From Microbacterium sp. RURRCA19A (GTDB lineage: Bacteria; Actinomycetota; Actinomycetes; Actinomycetales; Microbacteriaceae): 64,000 nt of DNA. Every line of letters starts with the position of its first letter. The first letter of the stretch is position 1. Position numbers and translations under genes: made by a program. This document shows, one piece after another, positions 9,354-17,278 of this stretch. The stretch spans positions 62,001 to 126,000 of the forward strand of contig NZ_FTNQ01000004.1 in assembly GCF_900156455.1 (NCBI RefSeq), given 5' to 3'. The notes beneath the pieces were generated by a model, which searched no databases, was not told the DNA's origin, and saw only the letters and a list, made by a program, of their open reading frames with translations.

Positions 9354-10307
9354 TTACCCCGAGCGCGGATTGCGGCCGATGCCGAGCAGCTGCGCGGTGT
9401 CGGCCGGACGGACGAGCGGGAGTCCCGCGGCTCTCAACGCGTCGTAGGGTCCGTCCCCGCGGAGGGCGCCGGCGTAATCCCAGCGCGCGATACGCCAGCC
9501 TGCGCGCCGCAGCGCGTCCTCGCGGCGCTTCTCGTTGCGAACGGTCGTGGCCGCGTCAGCGGGGTCGTCGTCGCTGTACTTCATCCATCCGTCGACCTCG
9601 CCGAGCACCCGGAACTCGGGCCAGCAGAAGTCGGACCGGTACACGCGTCCGGCCACGCGGTGCTCCGCCTGCAGCAGCGGTTCCGGGAAACCGTGCCAGT
9701 GGGCGACCGCTCGGCTCACGGACTCCGCGACGGACTCGGAGTCCGCGGTCATGTGCTCGCACACCCACTCGACGCGGCGGCGCCCGCGGATGGAGCGCTG
9801 CGCGGACATCGTCTCCCGGACCCAGTCCGGTGTCACGTCGAGCCGACGCGACGCCGCATCGGCGACCGCCAGGCCGAACGCGGGCGGCAGCGCGCGTGCG
9901 AGGTCGACCACCGCGTCCACGGGACGGGAGATGCGTCGCCCCTCGATGGTCGTGCAGCGACGTGCGTCGGCGCTGGTGTGGGCGATCACATCCCCATGGG
10001 CGAGAGATCGGGAACGTCGGTCGTCGAAGACATGGATGCGGAGGGGATGCCCGAACAGCGGCAGGCTCAGGAGCGCGGCAGCCGACTCGTGCGAGAAGAT
10101 CGCGTCCGGCCGGATCAACGCGTACGCGTGCACACGCGCCAGATACCTGTCCCAGGGGGCGAGGCCGTCCCAGTCCTCCCGCCGGGTGTAGACCCCGGGT
10201 CGCACGCGGTGGAGGTCGCCGTCCTTGTGCGGGTACCGGCCCGCGCGCTCGGCATCCGCCGTCCGGATGAGCGGCGCGGGGGAGGGGCGGAGCGTGAGAG
10301 CGTGCAT
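9354..10307 (-). CDS. AbiEi-like wHTH plus DUF559 (Vsr-like nuclease fold) protein, copy 1
   Basis: 317 residues from the ATG at 10307. The N-terminal half resembles the AbiEi antitoxin wHTH (DLHRVRPGVYTRRED, then IFSHESAAALLSLPLFG). The C-terminal 95 residues look like DUF559, a very-short-patch-repair-type restriction-endonuclease fold, with Asp226, Glu237-x-Asp239, Lys243 and EKRRED at 259. Function is unproven; the fold suggests DNA binding and nicking. It lies antisense between nusG and rplK, bracketed by R1a and R1b, and has a paralogue at 21597-22583. No partner toxin gene is adjacent. Confidence 0.75.
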   Translation of the reverse strand: MHALTLRPSPAPLIRTADAERAGRYPHKDGDLHRVRPGVYTRREDWDGLAPWDRYLARVHAYALIRPDAIFSHESAAALLSLPLFGHPLRIHVFDDRRSRSLAHGDVIAHTSADARRCTTIEGRRISRPVDAVVDLARALPPAFGLAVADAASRRLDVTPDWVRETMSAQRSIRGRRRVEWVCEHMTADSESVAESVSRAVAHWHGFPEPLLQAEHRVAGRVYRSDFCWPEFRVLGEVDGWMKYSDDDPADAATTVRNEKRREDALRRAGWRIARWDYAGALRGDGPYDALRAAGLPLVRPADTAQLLGIGRNPRSG

Positions 10308-10346
10308 TGGCCGAGGATGCCAGGTGCAGGCGAGCCTGTTCCGCGG

Positions 10347-10357
10347 CCTGTGGATAA
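10347..10357 (-). promoter_or_regulatory. TTATCCACAGG motif (perfect DnaA-box consensus) upstream of DUF559 copy 1
   Basis: On the minus strand the sequence reads TTATCCACAGG, containing the classic 9-mer TTATCCACA. It lies 39 nt before the start codon and about 30 nt inside repeat R1b. A TCCACAGG in the same orientation and similar place precedes DUF559 copy 2. Confidence 0.55.
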
Positions 10358-10387
10358 CTCGACTACGGCATGGCATCCGCCTCTTCG

Positions 10388-10461
10388 CCGCCGATAAACG
10401 CGATCGGCGGCGAGAAACTGCGCGTCGTGCCGTGTCTCGCCGCCGATGCCGTTTATCGCGG
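10388..10461. repeat. Hairpin repeat family 1, copy b (R1b)
   Basis: A 74-bp inverted repeat with the same ends as R1a (CCGCCGATAAACG and CGTTTATCGCGG). Here the arms carry GGCGGCGAGAAAC and, on the opposite strand, GGCGGCGAGACAC. It lies 80 nt upstream of DUF559 copy 1. The arm core differs from R1a and R1c, but both arms changed together. Confidence 0.85.
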
Positions 10462-10464
10462 AAA

Positions 10465-10512
10465 GGGCGCGGGCGCAGGGCGCGGGCGCAGGGCGCGGAC
10501 GCAGGGCGCGGA
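10465..10512. repeat. 13-bp tandem repeat next to R1b
   Basis: Unit GGGCGCGGGCGCA, two exact copies, a third with one change and a partial fourth, starting 3 bp after R1b. Likely length-variable between strains. Confidence 0.8.
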
Positions 10513-10555
10513 ACGCGGCCGGGGAGCGGGAGAACGCGGATGCCGGGACATCGCG

Positions 10556-10561
10556 TATGAT
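10556..10561 (+). promoter_or_regulatory. Candidate -10 of rplKA
   Basis: TATGAT, close to TATAAT, about 105 nt upstream of rplK. No good -35 is visible. The distance leaves room for a structured leader. Confidence 0.45.
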
Positions 10562-10666
10562 GGGGAGGTTGCTCGTGCGTCTGTGCGAGCGCGACCGCTG
10601 TCCGGAACGGCCGGACGTGCGGGAGAGAGGGTGCCGCGAGGCGCCCGCTCGAGAGAGGAAAAGGAT

Positions 10667-11098
10667 ATGGCACCCAAGAAAAAGGTGACCGGCCTGATCA
10701 AGCTCCAGATCAAGGCGGGCGCGGCCAACCCCGCGCCGCCCATCGGTCCGGCGCTCGGTCAGCACGGCGTCAACATCATGGAGTTCTGCAAGGCGTACAA
10801 CGCGGCGACCGAAGCCCAGCGCGGCAACGTCATCCCCGTCGAGATCACCGTCTACGAGGACCGCAGCTTCACGTTCATCCTGAAGACGCCCCCCGCCGCC
10901 GAGCTCATCAAGAAGGCCGCCGGTCTCGCCAAGGGCTCGTCCACGCCCCACACGGTCAAGGTGGGCAAGCTCACCAAGGACCAGGTTCGCGAGATCGCCA
11001 CGACCAAGCAGCCCGACCTGAACGCGAACGACATCGAGGCCGCGGCCAAGATCATCGCCGGCACCGCCCGTTCCATGGGCATCACGGTCGAGGACTGA
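10667..11098 (+). CDS. rplK: 50S ribosomal protein L11
   Basis: 143 residues, full length. The N-terminal [20 protein letters not shown], the [19 protein letters not shown] segment and the C-terminal rRNA-binding domain are all standard L11. It forms the GTPase-associated centre with 23S rRNA. The ATG at 10667 follows AGAGGAAAAGG. It is cotranscribed with rplA 11 nt downstream. Confidence 0.98.
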   Translation: MAPKKKVTGLIKLQIKAGAANPAPPIGPALGQHGVNIMEFCKAYNAATEAQRGNVIPVEITVYEDRSFTFILKTPPAAELIKKAAGLAKGSSTPHTVKVGKLTKDQVREIATTKQPDLNANDIEAAAKIIAGTARSMGITVED

Positions 11099-11109
11099 GG
11101 GAGATAACA

Positions 11110-11802
11110 ATGGCTACCAAGTCCAAGGCATTCCGCGCCGCTGCTGAGAAGATCGCGGCCGACACGTTCTACACCCCCGCCGAGGCCGTCGCCCTGGCGA
11201 AGGAGACCGGCTCGAAGAAGTTCGACTCGACCGTCGAGGTCGCGCTGAAGCTCTCGGTCGACCCCCGTAAGGCCGACCAGATGGTCCGCGGCACGGTCAT
11301 CCTGCCCCACGGCACGGGTAAGACCGCGCGCGTCATCGTCTTCGCCAACGGCCCCGCGGCCGAGGCGGCTCTCGCCGCCGGTGCCGACGAGGTCGGCGGC
11401 GCCGAGCTCATCGAGAAGGTCGCCGGCGGGTACACCTCGTTCGACGCCGCCGTCGCCACCCCCGAGCTCATGGGTCAGGTCGGTCGCCTCGGTAAGGTCC
11501 TCGGACCCCGCGGCCTCATGCCGAACCCCAAGACCGGCACCGTGACCCCCAACCCGGCCAAGGCCGTCGAGGAGATCAAGGGCGGAAAGATCGAGTTCCG
11601 CGTCGACAAGCACGCCAACGTGCACTTCGTCGTCGGCAAGGCCTCGTTCTCGGCCGAGCAGCTCGACGAGAACCTGAAGGCTGCGCTCGAGGAGATCGTC
11701 CGCCTCAAGCCGTCCAGCTCGAAGGGTCGTTACATCCAGAAGGGCGCCGTTTCGACCACCTTCGGTCCCGGCATCCCGCTGGACGTCAACTCGCTCGTCT
11801 GA
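11110..11802 (+). CDS. rplA: 50S ribosomal protein L1
   Basis: 230 residues, full length. The L1 signature [17 protein letters not shown] and [12 protein letters not shown] near the C-terminus are present. It binds the L1 stalk of 23S rRNA and often represses its own mRNA. Start after GGGAGATAACA, behind rplK. Confidence 0.98.
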   Translation: MATKSKAFRAAAEKIAADTFYTPAEAVALAKETGSKKFDSTVEVALKLSVDPRKADQMVRGTVILPHGTGKTARVIVFANGPAAEAALAAGADEVGGAELIEKVAGGYTSFDAAVATPELMGQVGRLGKVLGPRGLMPNPKTGTVTPNPAKAVEEIKGGKIEFRVDKHANVHFVVGKASFSAEQLDENLKAALEEIVRLKPSSSKGRYIQKGAVSTTFGPGIPLDVNSLV

Positions 11803-11813
11803 CATCCCCGTCG

Positions 11814-11847
11814 AAAGCCCCGCTGCGCCTCGCGCCGGCGGGGCTTT
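11814..11847 (+). terminator. Terminator after rplKA
   Basis: A 10-bp perfect stem AAAGCCCCGC / GCGGGGCTTT (11814-11823 with 11838-11847), 11 nt past the rplA stop. Confidence 0.85.
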
Positions 11848-11856
11848 CGCGTGCTC

Positions 11857-11870
11857 TGCACGAACGTGCA
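11857..11870. promoter_or_regulatory. Inverted repeat upstream of the amino-acid ABC operon
   Basis: TGCACG-AA-CGTGCA, a 6-2-6 perfect inverted repeat directly after the rplA terminator and 104 bp before the binding-protein gene. A candidate operator for an unidentified regulator. Confidence 0.45.
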
Positions 11871-11914
11871 ATACGGCGTCATCCGGGAAGGATGCCGCCC
11901 CGACCCGTGTTGGG

Positions 11915-11942
11915 CCGGGGGTGCCTTCGCGCACACCCCCGG
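11915..11942 (+). promoter_or_regulatory. GC-rich hairpin in the leader of the amino-acid ABC operon
   Basis: A 9-bp perfect stem CCGGGGGTG / CACCCCCGG with a 10-nt loop, ending 32 nt before the ATG. It could be an attenuator or a 5' mRNA-stabilising structure. Confidence 0.45.
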
Positions 11943-11974
11943 ACCCCCAACCCGCACCACAGCAAGGAACAGCC

Positions 11975-12778
11975 ATGCCCCGTCGTCGTCTTCCCGTCCT
12001 CGCCGCCGCCCTCGGCGCCCTCGCGCTCGCGCTCACCGCGTGCAGCGGCGGCTCCACGTCCGGATCGACCGAGCAGGGCGACGCGTACGGTCTCGTGACC
12101 GGCGGCACGCTCACCGTCGCCACCGAGGGCACGTACCGCCCCTTCTCGTTCCACGACGAGTCCGGCGCCCTGACCGGATACGACGTCGAGATCGCGCAGG
12201 CCGTCGCCGACAAGCTGGGGCTGAAGGTGCGTTTCCAGGAGACCCAGTGGGATGCCATCTTCGCCGGGCTCGACGCGGGACGCTTCGACGTCATCGCGAA
12301 CCAGGTGTCGATCACTCCCGAGCGCCAGGCGAAGTACCTCTTCAGCTCCCCGTACACGGTGTCGCGCGGTGTCGTGGTGACGACCGAGGACGACTCGTCG
12401 ATCTCGAGCTTCGCCGACCTCGCCGGCAAGACCACCGCCCAGTCGCTCACGAGCAACTGGTACGAGCTGGCCACCTCCAGCGGCGCCCAGGTCGAGGCCG
12501 TCGAGGGATGGGCCCAGGCCGTCGCTCTGCTGAAGCAGGGCCGTGTCGATGCGACGGTCAACGATCAGCTGACCTTTCTCGACTACGCGAAGACCAACAG
12601 CCCCACGGGTCTGAAGATCGCCGCCGAGACCGAGGACACCTCTGAGAGCGCCTTCGCGACGGTGAAGGACAAGCAGGCTCTGACGGATGCCATCGACGGA
12701 GCGCTCGAGGAGCTCCGTGCCGACGGCACCCTGGCGGAGATCAGCCAGAAGTACTTCGGCGCCGACGTCACGAAGTAA
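11975..12778 (+). CDS. Polar amino-acid ABC transporter substrate-binding lipoprotein
   Basis: 267 residues. Lipoprotein signal with lipobox LTAC (Cys23), then a family-3 solute-binding fold: GTLTVATEGTYRPFSFHDES, GYDVEIAQAVADKLG and WDAIFAGLDAGRFDVIANQV. It delivers a polar amino acid, possibly cystine or glutamine by family resemblance, to the permease and ATPase encoded next. The start MPRRRLP was chosen over an upstream in-frame ATG because it gives a proper signal peptide. Confidence 0.9.
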   Translation: MPRRRLPVLAAALGALALALTACSGGSTSGSTEQGDAYGLVTGGTLTVATEGTYRPFSFHDESGALTGYDVEIAQAVADKLGLKVRFQETQWDAIFAGLDAGRFDVIANQVSITPERQAKYLFSSPYTVSRGVVVTTEDDSSISSFADLAGKTTAQSLTSNWYELATSSGAQVEAVEGWAQAVALLKQGRVDATVNDQLTFLDYAKTNSPTGLKIAAETEDTSESAFATVKDKQALTDAIDGALEELRADGTLAEISQKYFGADVTK

Positions 12779-12787
12779 ACCCCGGAC

Positions 12788-12829
12788 GCGCGCCCGCTGC
12801 TCCCGCCTAGCGTGGGAGGGCGGGCGCGC
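12788..12829 (+). terminator. Intercistronic hairpin between binding protein and permease
   Basis: A 10-bp stem GCGCGCCCGC / GCGGGCGCGC (12788-12797 with 12820-12829) with an inner CTCCC/GGGAG. It probably acts as a partial terminator or 3' stabiliser giving more binding protein than permease. A TAGCGT -10-like hexamer lies in its loop (12808-12813). Confidence 0.6.
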
Positions 12830-12855
12830 CGCGTTCGCCACTGGAAGGAGGCCGA

Positions 12856-13521
12856 GTGAACGACATCTGGACCCTGCTGCTCGATTCGTTCTGGCCCATG
12901 GTGCTGGCGGGGCTGCGGGGCACCATCCCGCTGTCGCTGGCGTCGTTCGCCATCGGGTTGGTCATCGCCCTCGGGATGGCACTGCTCCGGCTTTCGCGCA
13001 CCGCCGTCCTGCGCGGCATCGCGCGGTTCTACATCTCGGTCATCCGGGGGACGCCTCTGCTGGTGCAGCTGTTCGTCATCTTCTACGGGCTGCCGGCGGT
13101 CGGGGTCGTCATCGACCCGTTCCCGGCCGCGGTGATCGCGTTCTCGCTGAACGTCGGCGGGTACGCCGCCGAGGTCATCCGTGCCGCGATCCTCTCGGTT
13201 CCGCGCGGCCAGTGGGAGGCGGCGCACGTCGTCGGTCTGTCGCGCCGCAAGACCCTGACGCGGATCATCCTGCCGCAGGCCGCGCGGGTCTCCGTGCCAC
13301 CGCTGTCCAACACCTTCATCTCGTTGGTGAAGGACAGCTCTCTGGCATCCCTCATCCTGGTGACGGAGCTGTTCCGGCAGGCCCAGAACATCGCCGCCTT
13401 CTCGTACGAGTTCATGGCGGTGTACCTGGAAGCGGCCCTGATCTACTGGCTGTTCTGCCTCGTCCTGTCGGCGGGGCAGGGCGTGCTCGAAAGGAGGCTC
13501 GATCGCCATGTCGCGCGGTGA
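12856..13521 (+). CDS. Polar amino-acid ABC transporter permease
   Basis: 221 residues from GTG with GGAAGGAGG upstream. The His/Glu/Gln/Arg/opine permease signature is clear: [36 protein letters not shown] and the EAA loop in [24 protein letters not shown]. About 5 membrane helices. It overlaps the ATPase gene by 14 bp. Confidence 0.93.
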   Translation: MNDIWTLLLDSFWPMVLAGLRGTIPLSLASFAIGLVIALGMALLRLSRTAVLRGIARFYISVIRGTPLLVQLFVIFYGLPAVGVVIDPFPAAVIAFSLNVGGYAAEVIRAAILSVPRGQWEAAHVVGLSRRKTLTRIILPQAARVSVPPLSNTFISLVKDSSLASLILVTELFRQAQNIAAFSYEFMAVYLEAALIYWLFCLVLSAGQGVLERRLDRHVAR

Positions 13522-14299
13522 CGACGCCCTGACCCCTGTGGATGCCCCGCTGTTGAGGGTGACCGGCCTGCAGAAGAGCTTCGGCTCGAACCGCGTGCTC
13601 GACGGCGTGGATCTCGAGGTCCGTCGCGGCGAGGTCCTCGTGCTGATCGGCCCCTCGGGCTCCGGCAAGACCACGGTGCTCCGCTGCCTCAACGGACTCG
13701 AGACGCCCGACGCGGGTGTCGCGTCCTTCGACGGCGGTCCGACGATCGATTTCGGACGAAAGGCGTCGAAGGCGGATCTCGGCGCCATGCGCGACCGCTC
13801 CGCGATGGTCTTCCAGCACCACAACCTCTTCCCGCACCTCACCGTCCTCCAGAACGTCATCGAGGGTCCGGTGCAGGCGCACGGCGTGCCGAAGGCCGAG
13901 GCGATCGTCCGCGCCGAGGCTCTCCTGGCCCGCGTGGGGCTGACGGAGAAGCGCGACGCGTACCCCTCCGAACTCTCCGGCGGTCAGCAGCAACGCGTCG
14001 GGATCGTGCGGGCGCTCGCCCTGCAGCCCGATCTCCTTCTCTTCGACGAGCCGACGAGCGCCCTCGACCCCGAGTTGGTGGGGGAGGTGCTGAAGGTGCT
14101 GCGCGGCCTCGCCGACGAGGGCTGGACGATGGTCATCGTCACGCACGAACTGGGGTTCGCGCGCGAAGTCGCCGACGAGGTGCTCTTCTTCGACGAGGGC
14201 GTCATCGTGGAGCGCGGTGCCCCCGAGGTGCTCTTCACCGCGCCGGAGAAAGAGCGCACGCGCCGATTCCTCGATCGCCTCCTCCGGCCGCTGGACTGA
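13508..14299 (+). CDS. Polar amino-acid ABC transporter ATP-binding protein
   Basis: 263 residues. Walker A GPSGSGKT at 48-55, Q-loop in [13 protein letters not shown], signature LSGGQQQRV, Walker [13 protein letters not shown] and the H-loop VTHE. GlnQ/TcyN-type ATPase of the importer encoded by the preceding two genes; last gene of that operon. Confidence 0.94.
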   Translation: MSRGDDALTPVDAPLLRVTGLQKSFGSNRVLDGVDLEVRRGEVLVLIGPSGSGKTTVLRCLNGLETPDAGVASFDGGPTIDFGRKASKADLGAMRDRSAMVFQHHNLFPHLTVLQNVIEGPVQAHGVPKAEAIVRAEALLARVGLTEKRDAYPSELSGGQQQRVGIVRALALQPDLLLFDEPTSALDPELVGEVLKVLRGLADEGWTMVIVTHELGFAREVADEVLFFDEGVIVERGAPEVLFTAPEKERTRRFLDRLLRPLD

Positions 14300-14301
14300 C
14301 C

Positions 14302-15355
14302 GTGACGCGGCTGGCGGAGCTTCTCGGCATCGGTGTCCCGATCGTTCTCGGGCCCTTCGGCGGCCTGTCCTCGATCGAGCTGACCGCGTCGGTGAGCGCC
14401 GGCGGCGGCCTCGGATCGTTCGGGCTCTACGGCTACACGCCCGAGCGCATCCACGACACGATCGCCCGGCTCCGGGACGCGACCGCTCGGCCGATCGCGG
14501 TCAACCTGTGGTGGCCGCGCGGCGACGAGGTGGCCCCGGCGGATGTCGACCTGACCCCGGTCCTGGATGCCACGGCCCCGCTCTTCGCCGCTGCCGGTGC
14601 CGCACGCCCCGACATCCCCGCGGCTTTCCTCCCCGCGGTCGCGGACCAGCTCGACGCGGTGTTCGCGGCCCGGCCCGACGTGCTGAGCCTGGTGTACGGG
14701 GTCCCGGATGCCGTGACCGTGGCGCGGGCGCGGGAGGGTGGCATCCGGCTCGTCGGCACCGCCACCTCGGTCGCCGAGGCCGTCGCGCTCGAGGACGCGG
14801 GGGTGGACGCCGTGGTCGCCACTGGCATGGAGGCGGCCGGCCATCGCGTGTCGTTCCTGCGTGATCCCGCCGCGTCTCTCGTAGGGACGTTCGCCCTCGT
14901 GCCGCAGGTCGTCGACGCGCTGTCGGTGCCGGTGATCGCGGCCGGCGGTATCGCCGACCGCCGCGGGGTGGCCGCCGCGTTCGCCCTGGGCGCGGAGGGG
15001 GTCCAGGTCGGCACGGCGTTCCTGCGCACGCGGCAGTCCGCGGCGACGGCGGCCCACCGCGCGGCCATCGCCGCCGCAGCCGACACCGAGACCGTGCTGA
15101 CGCGGGCGATGAGCGGACGGTGGGCGCGTGGCATCCCGAACCGTGCCGTCCGCGAGATCGAGGCCGCGGGTGCGATCGCGCCCTTCCCCGCGCAGAACTG
15201 GCTCACCGGGGTCTTCCGCGCCGCGGCCGCGGCGGCGGGGGAGGGTGAGCTGCTGTCGCTCTGGGCAGGGCAGGCGGCCGGTCTCGCCCGGGCGCGACGA
15301 CGCCGTGGAGGTGCTCGCCGAGTTGCGCGCGGGGCTGCCCGGGGCGTCCGGTTAG
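14302..15355 (+). CDS. Nitronate monooxygenase / 2-nitropropane dioxygenase-like flavoprotein, apparent frameshift near its 3' end
   Basis: From a GTG 2 nt after the ATPase stop. It shows the FMN-dependent NMO barrel: GIGVPIVLGPFGGLSS, ATGMEAAGHRV, VPVIAAGGIADRRGVAAAFALGAEGVQVGTAFL and a late RGIPNRAV. Near 15289-15296 the frame turns to a run of Arg and stays open to 15657 across two antisense genes. The expected tail DDAVEVLAELRAGLPGASG, then a stop at 15355, lies in the +1 frame. So either the gene is frameshifted or one base is wrong in the assembly. Core catalytic regions are intact. Confidence 0.75.
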
Positions 15356-15639
15356 GCCGAGTCCCGGATCCGGAAGCCGTCGCCGTCCGCGGACTCGGGG
15401 GTCTCGGTCACCTCGACGCGCTCGACGCGCGCCAGCGGCGGACCGTGCTGCGCCCAGGTGACGAGGGCCTCGACGGCCGCCGCCGTTCCGGCGATGTGCG
15501 CCTCGACCGCGCCGTCCCGACGGTTGCGCACCCAGCCGCTCGCGCCGACGCGTTCGGCCTCGGCGCGGAGGGCCCACCGGAAACCGACGCCTTGCACGTG
15601 ACCGCGGACGGTGATCTCGACGGATGCCATGGCATCCAT
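15352..15639 (-). CDS. acyP: Acylphosphatase
   Basis: 95 residues, the standard size. The phosphate loop GHVQGVGFR supplies Arg21, and GWVRNRRDG supplies the catalytic Asn39. It hydrolyses carboxyl-phosphate bonds. Two starts are possible (MDAMASVE at 15639 or MASVE at 15630); the first has GGTGAGG well placed upstream. Its stop overlaps the end of the nitronate monooxygenase-like gene in convergent orientation. Confidence 0.93.
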   Translation of the reverse strand: MDAMASVEITVRGHVQGVGFRWALRAEAERVGASGWVRNRRDGAVEAHIAGTAAAVEALVTWAQHGPPLARVERVEVTETPESADGDGFRIRDSA

Positions 15640-15646
15640 TGTGACC

Positions 15647-16306
15647 TCACCCGGTGAACACGGGGAGGACGAGGGAGATCGCCAGCCCCCACATCACGAG
15701 GGCGATGACGCCGTCGAGCACCCGCCACGACTTCGGGGAGTCCAGCCAGCGACCGAGGTAGCGGGCCCCGAAGCCGAGGGCCGCGAACCACACGAGACTC
15801 GCCGCCGCCGCCCCCACCCCGAAGACCCCACGCTCCGCACCGTGCGTCGCGGCGACGGAGCCGAGGAGGAACACGGTGTCCAAGTACACGTGCGGGTTCA
15901 GCCAGGTCAGCGCGAGGCAGGTGAGCACGGCGGCGGCGCGGGTGGTCGTACGCGTACGCGTGTCCACGGCCGCCCCTCGGGCGGGTGCGGCGGTGTGCGC
16001 CTCGACGTGGAGGCCGAACCCCGCGGGGCGCAGCGAACGCCGGGCCGCGACGACGCCGTAGCCGACGAGGAACAGCGCGCCGGCCCAGCGTACGACGTCG
16101 AGCAGCCAGGGGACGGCGGTCACGACCGCGCCGACACCCGAGACGCCCAGGGCGATGAGGACGGCGTCGGAAACGGCGCACACGGTCACCACGGCGAGAA
16201 CGTGCTCCCGGCGGATGCCCTGGCGCAGGACGAAGAGGTTCTGCGCGCCGATGGCGACGATGAGCGACAGGCCGAGCCCGAAACCGGCGAGGAGGGAAGA
16301 GAGCAC
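15647..16306 (-). CDS. lysE: LysE/ArgO-family amino acid exporter
   Basis: 219 residues, about 6 membrane helices. The family signature GLSLIVAIGAQNLFVLRQGI follows the first residues, and LTWLNPHVYLDTVFLLGS is the conserved middle motif. It exports L-lysine or L-arginine. Divergent from a LysG-type regulator 69 bp away, the same arrangement as lysEG of Corynebacterium. Starts at GTG 16306 with a -10 box 6 nt upstream and no ribosome binding site. Confidence 0.92.
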   Translation of the reverse strand: MLSSLLAGFGLGLSLIVAIGAQNLFVLRQGIRREHVLAVVTVCAVSDAVLIALGVSGVGAVVTAVPWLLDVVRWAGALFLVGYGVVAARRSLRPAGFGLHVEAHTAAPARGAAVDTRTRTTTRAAAVLTCLALTWLNPHVYLDTVFLLGSVAATHGAERGVFGVGAAAASLVWFAALGFGARYLGRWLDSPKSWRVLDGVIALVMWGLAISLVLPVFTG

Positions 16307-16312
16307 GACGCG

Positions 16313-16318
16313 ACGCTA
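16313..16318 (-). promoter_or_regulatory. -10 box of lysE, leaderless
   Basis: TAGCGT on the minus strand, with a 6-nt gap to the GTG start of lysE. Confidence 0.5.
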
Positions 16319-16341
16319 TTGCCCCCACCGTATCAAGTACA

Positions 16342-16360
16342 GTTCAGGATTCTCATGAAC
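16342..16360. promoter_or_regulatory. LysG-type operator between lysE and lysG
   Basis: GTTCA-N9-TGAAC inverted repeat in the 69-bp divergent spacer. Length and dyad symmetry suit a LysR-type recognition site controlling the exporter. Confidence 0.55.
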
Positions 16361-16375
16361 CATTAGCATCGCTTC

Positions 16376-17278
16376 ATGTCGATTCCCCTGGACCTCGCCC
16401 GCACGCTCGCGGCCGTCGTGGACGAGGGAACCCTGGATGCCGCAGCCCGCCGTCTCCGCATCACCCCGTCCGCCGTCAGCCAGCGGCTGCGGGCGCTCGA
16501 GGACCAGCTGGGTCGCGTGGTCCTCGTCCGATCGAAGCCGGTGCGCGCGACCGCGGCCGGTGACGCGGTGGTCCGGCTGGCGCGACAGCTCGCGCTCCTC
16601 GAGCACGACGCGCTCACGGCGATCGGAGCGGACGGCGGAGCCGTGGCATCCCTCCCGCTGGCGGTGAACGCCGATTCGCTCGCGACGTGGTTCCTGCCGC
16701 CGCTCCAGCGCGTCGCGGAACGGCACGCCGTCGTGTTCGACCTGCATCGCGACGACCAGGACTTCACCGCCGGGCTCCTCGAATCGGGGACGGTGATGGC
16801 GGCGGTCACGTCACGCGCAGCGCCGGTGGCCGGCTGCCGCGTCCGCCGTCTCGGTGTCCTGCGCTACGAAGCCGTGGCCGCCGCGTCCTTCTCCGCGCGG
16901 TGGTTCCCCCGGGGCGCGGACGTCGGCGCGCTCGCGGACGCGCCGGTCGTCGACTTCGACCGCCGCGACGATCTCCAGACGCAGTGGCTCGCCTCCCGGG
17001 GGGCGTCGGTCGCGGAACCGCCCCGGCATCGGGTGCCCGCGTCGCAGGACTTCGCGACGGCGGTCCGCCTGGGTCTCGGGTGGGGGCTGCTTCCCGGATT
17101 CCAATCCGCCGATGGTCTCGCCGACGGCTCGCTCGTGCGACTCGGCGGCGATCCGGTCGACGTGCCGCTGTTCTGGCAGCAGTGGAACCTCACCTCACCG
17201 CTCCTCGACGAGGTCGCCGACGAAGTCGTGGCCGAGGGACGGCGGGTGCTCGCGGTCGACGGGCTCAGTCGTCGCTGA
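16376..17278 (+). CDS. lysG: LysR-type regulator, ArgP/LysG family
   Basis: 300 residues. N-terminal wHTH (LARTLAAVVDEGTLDAAARR, then LRITPSAVSQRLRALEDQLG), followed by a LysR effector domain. It lies divergent from lysE and probably activates the exporter when basic amino acids accumulate, as in Corynebacterium LysG. Its 3' end overlaps the next, convergent gene by 14 bp. Confidence 0.9.
   Translation: MSIPLDLARTLAAVVDEGTLDAAARRLRITPSAVSQRLRALEDQLGRVVLVRSKPVRATAAGDAVVRLARQLALLEHDALTAIGADGGAVASLPLAVNADSLATWFLPPLQRVAERHAVVFDLHRDDQDFTAGLLESGTVMAAVTSRAAPVAGCRVRRLGVLRYEAVAAASFSARWFPRGADVGALADAPVVDFDRRDDLQTQWLASRGASVAEPPRHRVPASQDFATAVRLGLGWGLLPGFQSADGLADGSLVRLGGDPVDVPLFWQQWNLTSPLLDEVADEVVAEGRRVLAVDGLSRR

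Larger units (their letters stand above)
10308..10666. other. Intergenic region between DUF559 copy 1 and rplK
   Basis: 359 bp holding, in order, a DnaA-box-like TTATCCACA, hairpin repeat R1b, a 13-bp tandem repeat and the rplK leader. In the leader, short hairpins can form from GCTCG/CGAGC (near 10570-10590) and GTCCGG/CCGGAC (near 10600-10617), possibly an L11-type leader. No further coding sequence was seen. Confidence 0.7.

Noticed and set aside
10347..10357. Replication origin suggested by a perfect DnaA box
   Set aside because: Single box, no cluster, no dnaA/dnaN/gidB neighbourhood.
9277..10461. CRISPR array
   Set aside because: Only two repeat copies more than 1 kb apart with a gene in between, and no cas genes.
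11803..11974. Riboswitch upstream of the amino-acid binding protein
   Set aside because: A hairpin and a small palindrome exist, but no known aptamer core was recognised.
15356..15657. C-terminal continuation of the nitronate monooxygenase reading frame
   Set aside because: Overlaps acylphosphatase and lysE antisense, and the sequence is not protein-like; a frameshift explains it better.
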